DNA from: Pseudoxanthomonas sp. Root630
Lineage (GTDB): Bacteria > Pseudomonadota > Gammaproteobacteria > Xanthomonadales > Xanthomonadaceae
DNA length: 64,000 nucleotides
Assembly (NCBI RefSeq): GCF_001427585.1
Contig: NZ_LMGY01000001.1
Coordinates: 435,270-499,269, forward strand
Direction: 5' to 3'
In this document: positions 58,578 through 64,000 of the stretch, in pieces
Numbering within the stretch: the first letter of the stretch is position 1
Layout of the letters: every line of letters starts with the position of its first letter
The notes under the pieces: generated by a model
What the model was told of the DNA's origin: nothing
The model's input: only the letters and a program-made list of their open reading frames with translations
The model's database searches: none
Made by a program: the position numbers and the translations under genes

Positions 58578-58632
58578 TTGCGCAGTATATTGCGCATCGG
58601 GTAAGCTTCGATTGCGCAATATAGTGCGCAAT
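58578..58632. promoter_or_regulatory. Paired TGCGCA operators between the XRE-cupin gene and the EamA exporter
   Basis: Two copies of TGCGCA-N6-TGCGCA occur: 58579-58596 with spacer GTATAT and 58613-58630 with spacer ATATAG. The second copy is nearly the reverse complement of the first, and both lie between divergent genes. The AT-rich spacers contain -10-like hexamers (TATACT on minus at 58584-58589, TATAGT on plus at 58620-58625), so a bound regulator would cover both promoters. Confidence 0.7.
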
Positions 58633-58686
58633 CGTATCTCCCCACAAGCGCAGGGCCTTTCACGTGCCCTGGCAGGTAGCTCCTCC

Positions 58687-59577
58687 ATGAACTTCGTCTC
58701 TTCTTCCCCCGCCGCCTCGCGCTGGCAGCCGATCGCCCTGTTGCTGGTCGCCATGGTGTCCATCCAGTCCGGCGCGTCGCTGGCCAAGCATCTGTTTCCC
58801 GCCGTCGGTGCGACGGGGGCGACGGCCCTGCGCCTGAGCCTGGCCACGGTGCTGCTGGTGGCCGTGTTCCGTCCCTGGCGCATGCGCGTCGAACGCCACC
58901 AATGGCCCGCGCTGTTGGCGTACGGCGTCTCGCTGGGCCTGATGAACCTCATGTTCTACAAGTCGCTGGAAACCGTGCCGCTGGGCATCGCCATCGCGCT
59001 CGAATTCACCGGGCCGCTGGCGGTGGCGCTGTTCGGTTCGCGCCATCTGCGCGACTTCGTCTGGGTCGCGCTGGCGGTGCTGGGCTTGGTGCTGCTGGTG
59101 CCGGAACAGGGCACGCAGGCGCTGGATCCTCTCGGCGCCGCCTATGCGCTGGGCGCGGGTGCGTGCTGGGCGCTGTACATCGTGTTCGGGCAGAAGGCGG
59201 GCAATGAACACGGTCCGCAGACCGTTGCGCTGGGCACCTGCATCGCCGCGGTGGTCGCGGTGCCGTTCGGCGTGGTGCATGCCGGCGCAGCATTGCTGTC
59301 GCCCGCGTTGTTGCCGATCGCGTTCGCGGTCGCACTGCTGTCGACGGCCTTGCCGTACAGCCTGGAAATGGTTGCGCTGACGAAACTGCCGACCCGGACG
59401 TTCGGCATGCTGATGAGCCTGGAACCCGCCATCGGCGCACTGTGCGGCCTGCTGTTCCTGCACGAGCGCCTCACCGTGCTGCAGTGGCTGGCCATTGCCG
59501 CGATCATCGTCGCGTCCGCGGGTGCCGCGATGACGTCACGTGCGCCGGTGGAGTCGGCGGGCAGTGGTGAAGGCTAG
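58687..59577 (+). CDS. EamA-family exporter (RhtA-like)
   Basis: A 296-residue drug/metabolite transporter with ten predicted membrane helices in two EamA repeats (first about 15-135, second about 150-285). Segments such as [40 protein letters not shown] and [20 protein letters not shown] resemble RhtA, the threonine/homoserine exporter of E. coli. Amino-acid export is therefore likely but unproven. It is divergently paired with the XRE-cupin regulator. Its TAG stop shares the palindrome CTAG with the stop of the convergent macrodomain gene. Confidence 0.88.
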   Translation: MNFVSSSPAASRWQPIALLLVAMVSIQSGASLAKHLFPAVGATGATALRLSLATVLLVAVFRPWRMRVERHQWPALLAYGVSLGLMNLMFYKSLETVPLGIAIALEFTGPLAVALFGSRHLRDFVWVALAVLGLVLLVPEQGTQALDPLGAAYALGAGACWALYIVFGQKAGNEHGPQTVALGTCIAAVVAVPFGVVHAGAALLSPALLPIAFAVALLSTALPYSLEMVALTKLPTRTFGMLMSLEPAIGALCGLLFLHERLTVLQWLAIAAIIVASAGAAMTSRAPVESAGSGEG

Positions 59578-60074
59578 GCCAGCAGGGCGCGATAGCGCGC
59601 CAGATCGTCCTGGGAGAAGCAGCAGAAGATCACGCCCGACGGCAGCGTCGTATTGGCCAGGCTTGTGCGCACGGTATCGACCGCCACGCGCGCCGCGAGA
59701 TCGGCGGGATACCCGTAAATACCCGTGCTGATGCAGGGAAACGCGATGCTGAGCACGCCATGCCGCGCCGCCAGCGCGAGGCTGTTGCGGTAGCAGGCTT
59801 CCAGCAGCGCGGGTTCGTCCTCTTCGCCGCCGTGCCACACCGGGCCGACAGTGTGGATCACGGACCGCGCGGGCAATCGGTAGCCGCGGGTGATCTTCGC
59901 CTCGCCCGTGCGGCAACCACCCAGCAGGCGGCACTCGGCGACAAGTTCCGGCCCGGCGGCGCGATGGATGGCGCCGTCGACACCGCCACCGCCGAGCAGC
60001 GATGAGTTCGCCGCATTGACGATGGCATCGACGTGCAGCGTCGTGATGTCGGCCAGGAGCGCAGTCAGTTGCAT
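59574..60074 (-). CDS. Macrodomain protein (O-acetyl-ADP-ribose deacetylase type)
   Basis: A 166-residue stand-alone macrodomain of the YmdB class: [20 protein letters not shown] with [14 protein letters not shown] forms the ADP-ribose binding and catalytic loop, and [19 protein letters not shown] the second loop. Such proteins hydrolyse O-acetyl-ADP-ribose or remove ADP-ribose from proteins. It starts 19 bp after rnt on the same strand, suggesting one transcript; in E. coli YmdB is also reported to affect RNase III, but no such role is shown here. Confidence 0.92.
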   Translation of the reverse strand: MQLTALLADITTLHVDAIVNAANSSLLGGGGVDGAIHRAAGPELVAECRLLGGCRTGEAKITRGYRLPARSVIHTVGPVWHGGEEDEPALLEACYRNSLALAARHGVLSIAFPCISTGIYGYPADLAARVAVDTVRTSLANTTLPSGVIFCCFSQDDLARYRALLA

Positions 60075-60093
60075 CGCAGGCCCACGCGGAATC

Positions 60094-60723
60094 TCAGGCC
60101 AGCGGCCGCGGCCACGCGTTCGCGATCGTGCAGAACAGGCGCGCGGTCTGTTCCGCGTCGTAGACGGCGGAATGCGCGTCTTCGGCATTCCAGTCGAAAC
60201 CGGCGGCTGCGACGGCGCGCGCGAGCACGGTCTGGCCGTACGCCACGCCGGCCAGCGTGACCGTGTCGAACACGCTGAAGGGATGGAACGGATTGCGCTT
60301 GTGGCCGACACGCGCCACGGCGGCATTGAGGAAGTTCAGGTCGAAGTGCGCGTTGTGGCCGACCAGGATCGCGCGCTGGCAGCCGTGCTTCTTCACCGCC
60401 GCGCGCACCGGCGCGAACACGTGGTCCAGTCCATCCTTTTCGTGCTTGGCGAAGCGGAACGGATGGTCGAGGTCGATGCCGGTGACCTCCAGCGACTTGG
60501 GATCGATCTCCAGGCCGGGCGCCGGATGCAGGTGCACGCTGGAGGTGGTGCCGGGCACCAGCAGGCCGTTCTCGTCCAGATCGAGGGGGACCGCCGCCAA
60601 TTCCAGCAGGGCGTGCCGGTTCCAGTCGAAGCCGCCGGTCTCCACATCCACCACCACGGGCAGATAGCCGCGGAAGCGGTGGGCCATGGGGGTGATGCGG
60701 GCGGTTTCGGGGGCGTTTTCCAT
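60094..60723 (-). CDS. rnt: Ribonuclease T
   Basis: A 209-residue DEDDh exonuclease maturing tRNA and other stable RNA 3' ends. Exo [12 protein letters not shown] (D26, E28); Exo [16 protein letters not shown]; Exo [14 protein letters not shown]. The basic segment [20 protein letters not shown] is typical of RNase T. ATG 60723 is used; ATG at residue 13 ([13 protein letters not shown]) is an alternative. Upstream is a REP pair. Confidence 0.95.
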   Translation of the reverse strand: MENAPETARITPMAHRFRGYLPVVVDVETGGFDWNRHALLELAAVPLDLDENGLLVPGTTSSVHLHPAPGLEIDPKSLEVTGIDLDHPFRFAKHEKDGLDHVFAPVRAAVKKHGCQRAILVGHNAHFDLNFLNAAVARVGHKRNPFHPFSVFDTVTLAGVAYGQTVLARAVAAAGFDWNAEDAHSAVYDAEQTARLFCTIANAWPRPLA

Positions 60724-60780
60724 GGGCGAAAGCGTAGCAGGTCGCCGTGGTCGGACCCCGACTGGGGGCGAAATCGAGGT

Positions 60781-60845
60781 GTGGGAGCGACATCAGTCGC
60801 GATGGCGACGTGCAGTCGCGGAATCGCGACTGACGTCGCTCCCAC
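60781..60845. repeat. REP-type inverted pair (GTGGGAGCGAC)
   Basis: Two 23-bp inverted arms (60781-60803 and 60823-60845; one mismatch) start GTGGGAGCGAC and contain the CGACNTCAGTCG palindrome. They lie between rnt and the RiPP operon's last gene and may form its transcript end. It resembles but is not identical to the GTAG-headed pair at 50219-50283. Confidence 0.8.
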
Positions 60846-60850
60846 TGCAG

Positions 60851-61594
60851 TTACGGGCGTGCGCCCAACAACGTGCCTTCCTCACGCATGCGCGACAGCA
60901 TCGCCGCCCCCTGTTCGACGAAGGCAGGCACGTCGTCGACTCCCGCTTCCGCCGCCAGTTGCCGCAGCGTATCGGCGCCACTGCGGCCGCCTTCACCGAG
61001 GAGTTCGACCAGGCGGTACACCAGCGGCGAGATGGTGGCGAAGCGCACGTGGTGGCCTGCGTCGCGCCGGACCAGCAGCAGGGCGGGTTCCGCCGGTGGC
61101 GCCTCGGGCTGGAAATCCGGGCCTATCCGGTGCACCGGCCATGGGTACGCCAGCGCCCACGCGAACGGCGACATCACGGGTACGCCCGTGAGCAGGTCGC
61201 CCTCCGGGTCATGTGGCGGCACGGCGTCGTCCGCGATCTGCAGCGCCAGCTCCACCCATTCGTAGTGGGCGAGTTCGCGCAGCCATGGCGGATCGCCGTC
61301 GTCCGTCCGGGTGTCGAGGAAACGGATGAACTCGCGCGCGATCTCGGGGAACAGCGGCGTGTGGCTGCGGTAGTCGGCGTAGAAACCGCGCACGAGCCGG
61401 CGCCAGGCGTCGTCGCCCAGCGTCTTGCGTATCACCGGGAAATTGCCGGCCAGCAGGCCTTCGATGTTGTTGAAGAACAGGTCGCGGTAGATCGCGAGCC
61501 GCCGTTCTTCGATGCCGGGAGGCGGGGGGTGCGCGGACGGATCCCGCAGATGCCGCGACAGCCTGAACTGCTGGTCGTGCAGGGTGTCAGCCAT
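60851..61594 (-). CDS. bufC: DUF2063 partner protein of the MNIO enzyme (BufC/HvfC-like)
   Basis: A 247-residue protein with the DUF2063 N-terminal domain ([59 protein letters not shown]) and a C-terminal domain of about 110 residues ([20 protein letters not shown]). In RiPP systems of the bufferin/Hvf type this protein binds the precursor and assists the DUF692 oxidase. It overlaps bufB by 8 bp, so the two are translationally coupled. Older annotations as a DNA-binding protein are not supported by visible features. Confidence 0.88.
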   Translation of the reverse strand: MADTLHDQQFRLSRHLRDPSAHPPPPGIEERRLAIYRDLFFNNIEGLLAGNFPVIRKTLGDDAWRRLVRGFYADYRSHTPLFPEIAREFIRFLDTRTDDGDPPWLRELAHYEWVELALQIADDAVPPHDPEGDLLTGVPVMSPFAWALAYPWPVHRIGPDFQPEAPPAEPALLLVRRDAGHHVRFATISPLVYRLVELLGEGGRSGADTLRQLAAEAGVDDVPAFVEQGAAMLSRMREEGTLLGARP

Positions 61595-62438
61595 GGGTGG
61601 CGCGCACGGCCGTGCCAGAGCATGCGGATTGCAGGTCGCGGATGCGCTGCACTTCCGCGGCGAGCTCGGCCAGCGGCGGGAAGTTGAAATCGCGTTCGAG
61701 CAGGGTGGGGCGCACGCCGTGTCGCTCGTAGGCCAGCGACAGCAGCGACCACACGTCGTCCTTCACCGGCGCGCCGTGGGTGTCCACCTTCAGGTCGTCG
61801 GCTTCGTCGTAGTGGCCGGCGATGTGGTACGACGCGATCCGCGCCGACGGCATGCGGGCCAGGAACGCGCGCGCATCGTAGCCGTGGTTGATGGCGTTGA
61901 CGAAGATGTTGTTGACGTCCAGCAGCAGGTCGCAGTCGGCCTCGTCGAGTACCGCGCCGATGAAGTCGGCTTCCGCCATCGCCTGGTAAGGCGCGGCGTA
62001 GTAGGAGACGTTCTCCACCGCGATGCGCCGGCCGAGGGTGTCCTGCACCTGGCGGATACGCGCGGCGACATGGTGCACGGCTTCCTCGGTGAACGGGATC
62101 GGCATCAGGTCGTACAGATGGCCATCGTCGCTGCAGTAGCTCAGGTGCTCGCTGTAGAGCGATACGCCGTGCTGGTCGAGGAAGCGGCGGGTGCGCGCAA
62201 GGAAGGTGTCGTCCAGCGGCGCCATGCCGCCCAGCGACAGCGACAGGCCGTGGCAGGTGATCGGGTGGCGGGAGGACAGCTCACGCAGCGCCTCGCCGTA
62301 GCGGCCGCCCACGCCGATCCAGTTGTCCGGCGCGCACTCGAGGAAGTCGAAGCTGCCTGCGGGCGCGTCCAGCAGGTCATCGAGCAGGGCACGGCGCAGG
62401 CCGAGGCCTGCAGAGGCGGAGGGCAGGGGTGTGGTCAT
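61587..62438 (-). CDS. bufB: DUF692 multinuclear non-haem iron oxidase (MNIO; BufB/HvfB-like)
   Basis: A 283-residue TIM-barrel DUF692 protein: [103 protein letters not shown] and [12 protein letters not shown] carry the His/Asp/Glu ligands expected for the iron cluster. MNIO enzymes modify Cys residues in RiPP precursors to oxazolone/thioamide or thiooxazole groups that chelate copper. Here the substrate is the EGKCG-repeat protein encoded 51 bp upstream. A perfect 11-bp hairpin lies in that gap. Confidence 0.93.
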   Translation of the reverse strand: MTTPLPSASAGLGLRRALLDDLLDAPAGSFDFLECAPDNWIGVGGRYGEALRELSSRHPITCHGLSLSLGGMAPLDDTFLARTRRFLDQHGVSLYSEHLSYCSDDGHLYDLMPIPFTEEAVHHVAARIRQVQDTLGRRIAVENVSYYAAPYQAMAEADFIGAVLDEADCDLLLDVNNIFVNAINHGYDARAFLARMPSARIASYHIAGHYDEADDLKVDTHGAPVKDDVWSLLSLAYERHGVRPTLLERDFNFPPLAELAAEVQRIRDLQSACSGTAVRATHG

Positions 62439-62451
62439 GCAGGAAGGCGTC

Positions 62452-62477
62452 GGGTCCCGGCGGATGCGCCGGGACCC
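62452..62477 (-). other. Intercistronic hairpin between the RiPP precursor and MNIO genes
   Basis: A perfect 11-bp stem GGGTCCCGGCG/CGCCGGGACCC with a 4-nt loop begins 12 bp after the precursor stop. No T-run follows, so partial read-through is expected. It could raise precursor mRNA over enzyme mRNA by acting as a leaky stop or a 3' barrier to exonucleases. Confidence 0.6.
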
Positions 62478-62489
62478 TTGCGCACAGGC

Positions 62490-62900
62490 TTACTTGTCGC
62501 CGGTCTTCTTGTCGGCGCCGCACTTGCCTTCGCCACACTTGCCTTCACCGCATTTGCCTTCGGCACCCTTGGCGCCCGCGTGGGCCTTGTGCTCGGCGGC
62601 GTCGATGAAGCCGTCCTTGTTGGTGTCGATGCCGGCGAAGTCGGCGGCCTTGCCGGGATGGGCGGCGGCGAATTCGGCCTGCGAGACCTTGCCGTCCTTG
62701 TCGGTATCGGCCTTGGCCATGCCGCACTTGCCCTCGCCGCATTTGCCTTCACCGCACTTGCCTTCGCCTGCCTTCGCGGCTTCCGGCGCGGCCAGCAGGT
62801 AACCCTGCGCCAGCGGCTCCATCGCGAAGCTCGAGCCGGCCAGCAGGATGCCGCCCGCCAGCGCGACGGCGACGGCGGCGGGTTTGGTGGTCTTGGACAT
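62490..62900 (-). CDS. EGKCG-repeat RiPP precursor with EF-hand loops (bufferin/HvfA-like)
   Basis: A 136-residue exported protein. A signal peptide covers about residues 1-27 (AVAVALAGGILLAGSSFA). The mature part has three tandem EGKCG repeats (about 46-60), two EF-hand-like loops (DTDKDGKVSQAE and DTNKDGFIDAAE), and three more EGKCG repeats near the C-terminus. EGKCG is the motif that MNIO enzymes modify in copper-binding bufferin/HvfA RiPPs, and bufB-bufC follow at once. Start ATG 62900 has a GGGAGAG Shine-Dalgarno. Its likely role is periplasmic copper sequestration after Cys modification; the function of the EF-hands is unknown. Confidence 0.88.
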   Translation of the reverse strand: MSKTTKPAAVAVALAGGILLAGSSFAMEPLAQGYLLAAPEAAKAGEGKCGEGKCGEGKCGMAKADTDKDGKVSQAEFAAAHPGKAADFAGIDTNKDGFIDAAEHKAHAGAKGAEGKCGEGKCGEGKCGADKKTGDK

Positions 62901-63047
62901 CGTGTTCTCTCCCAGGGCGTGCGGGGGATCCGCACCAGCGTGGCGCGATTGTAGCCGCGGGACGTTAGCGTGCCGTTTGCGCACGGCCCAGAACGGGCAA
63001 GCCCCGCCGGAGCGGGGCCCGTCGCGTGTTGCGGCGTGGCGCCGGGA

Positions 63048-63758
63048 TCAGACGGCGCCGGTGGTGCTGGTGTCGTCGCGCTTGGCCCGCGGCGGCAGCG
63101 GTTGCTCGCCATGCACCAGGAACCACACGTTCTCGGCGATGTTGGTGGCGTGGTCGCCGATCCGCTCCAGGTTCTTGGCCATGAACAGCAGGTGCGTGCA
63201 CGGCGTGATGTTGCGCGGGTCTTCCATCATGTAGGTCAGCAGCTCGCGGAACAGCGCGGTGTAGTGCGCGTCCAGCTCGGCATCGCGTTCGCGCACCTGC
63301 ACGGCCTGTTCGGCGTCGCCGTTCTGGTATGCGGCCAGCACGTCGCGGACCTGGCGCGCCGCCAGCTTGCCGAGCGCGCGCAGGCCGGTGATCTGCGGCA
63401 TCGGCGGCGACACGTTGAGGGCGATCGAACGCTTGGCGACGTTCGCGGCGTAGTCGCCGATGCGCTCGATGTCGGCCGGGATGCGCAGGCCGGCGAGGAT
63501 CTCCCGCAGGTCGCGCGCCATCGGGCCACGCAGGGCCAGGTGCATCACGTCGTGGCTGACCTGGTGCTCGATGGCGTCGATCGCTTCATCGTTGGCGATG
63601 ATGCGTTGTGCGGCCTTGTCGTCCCGGCGTTCGACCACGTCCAGCGCGGCCTCCAACTGGGCGACGGCGGTCTCGCCCATGCGGACGATCTCGGCCACGA
63701 GGCGGCGTTGTTCTTCGTCGTAGCTCTTCACGATATGGTCGTTGGGTTGGGTGTTCAT
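63048..63758 (-). CDS. phoU: Phosphate transport system regulator PhoU
   Basis: A 236-residue protein of two PhoU three-helix repeats (HIVKSYDEEQRRLVAEIVRM; RDLREILAGLRIPADIERIG; MEDPRNITPCTHLLFMAKNL; ERIGDHATNIAENV). The E/DxxxD metal-cluster motifs IERIGDYAAN and LERIGDHATN are visible. PhoU couples the Pst transporter to PhoR and represses the Pho regulon when phosphate is plentiful. It lies 8 bp after pstB, the usual pst-phoU order. Confidence 0.96.
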   Translation of the reverse strand: MNTQPNDHIVKSYDEEQRRLVAEIVRMGETAVAQLEAALDVVERRDDKAAQRIIANDEAIDAIEHQVSHDVMHLALRGPMARDLREILAGLRIPADIERIGDYAANVAKRSIALNVSPPMPQITGLRALGKLAARQVRDVLAAYQNGDAEQAVQVRERDAELDAHYTALFRELLTYMMEDPRNITPCTHLLFMAKNLERIGDHATNIAENVWFLVHGEQPLPPRAKRDDTSTTGAV

Positions 63759-63766
63759 GGGCGTCC

Positions 63767-64000
63767 TCAGCCGAAACGTCCGGTGATGTAGTCTTCGGTC
63801 TGCTGCTTGCCGGGGTTGGAGAAGATCGTCGACGTGGCGTCGTGTTCGACCAGCTCGCCCAGGTACATGAAGGCCGTGTAGTCGGACACGCGCGCGGCCT
63901 GCTGCATGTTGTGCGTCACGATGGCGATGGTGTACTGGTGCTTCAGTTCTTCGATCAGCTGTTCGATCTTGCTGGTCGAGATGGGGTCCAGCGCGGAGGT
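63767..64000 (-). CDS. pstB: Phosphate ABC transporter ATP-binding protein PstB, C-terminal fragment
   Basis: The last 77 codons of PstB are present, the rest being beyond the right edge. Visible are the segment around the D-loop ([12 protein letters not shown]), the switch His region in [40 protein letters not shown], and the end DYITGRFG. It energises high-affinity phosphate uptake and is in operon with phoU. Confidence 0.93.
   Translation of the reverse strand, partial: TSALDPISTSKIEQLIEELKHQYTIAIVTHNMQQAARVSDYTAFMYLGELVEHDATSTIFSNPGKQQTEDYITGRFG

Noticed and set aside
60851-61594. Annotation of bufC as a DNA-binding protein
   Set aside because: No helix-turn-helix or zinc-binding pattern is visible, and the overlap with the DUF692 gene points to a RiPP partner protein.

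Overview
This window is a chromosomal segment of a high-GC gammaproteobacterium, most likely a member of the Xanthomonadaceae/Lysobacteraceae (Pseudoxanthomonas, Stenotrophomonas or Xanthomonas type). The evidence is the protein sequences, the gene orders (rpsB-tsf ... pyrH-frr-uppS-cdsA-dxr-rseP-bamA-lpxD-fabZ-lpxA-lpxB-rnhB-dnaE-accA; dapD-arsC-dapE-asnB), and several GTAG/GTGG-headed palindromic intergenic repeats of the kind seen in this family. No phage, transposase, integrase or CRISPR array is visible. This is core chromosome with scattered accessory genes.

Layout. 1-6000: yhdP (5' truncated by the window edge), tldD, darP (yjgA) and pmbA/tldE, interrupted by a composite palindromic repeat. 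6100-7080: two small DUF4870-type membrane proteins, each closed by a strong terminator. 7090-9560 (minus): tilS, xseB, ispA. 9700-14750: a GAF protein with a decayed GGDEF domain, a 62-aa membrane protein, a membrane-anchored TPR protein, and a large lipoprotein joining a ricin-type lectin domain to a di-haem oxidoreductase. 14800-33300 (minus): the translation, envelope and lipid A block from pyrH to accA, with a CDF metal exporter between pyrH and frr and a small orphan gene between rnhB and dnaE. 33300-38050: cupin, AIM24, HDOD-GGDEF, tsf, rpsB. 38300-44150 (plus): map, glnD, dapD, an ArsC-family protein, dapE. 44190-46480: asnB with its leader, and an NTF2-like gene. 46460-52600: penicillin-acylase-family enzyme, bacterioferritin, TPMT, parC. 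52700-60720: tRNA-Leu(CAG), rnr, a GFA protein, rlmB, a DmpA-type peptidase, an XRE-cupin regulator divergent from an EamA exporter, a macrodomain protein and rnt. 60850-62900 (minus): a copper-type RiPP operon (EGKCG-repeat precursor, DUF692 MNIO enzyme, DUF2063 partner). 63000-64000: phoU and the end of pstB.

The most striking signal is upstream of asnB. A 27-codon open frame carries three tandem Asn-Asn codon pairs, followed by a perfect 12-bp terminator hairpin and a 9-bp competing antiterminator. Together these form a complete classical ribosome-mediated attenuator tuned to asparagine. The second is the RiPP operon, whose precursor carries two blocks of three EGKCG repeats around a pair of EF-hand loops. 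Other points of interest are a three-way-junction leader on rpsB, paired TGCGCA palindromes between the XRE-cupin gene and the exporter, a bacterioferritin without the haem-ligand Met52, and recurring promoter geometry suggesting leaderless mRNAs.
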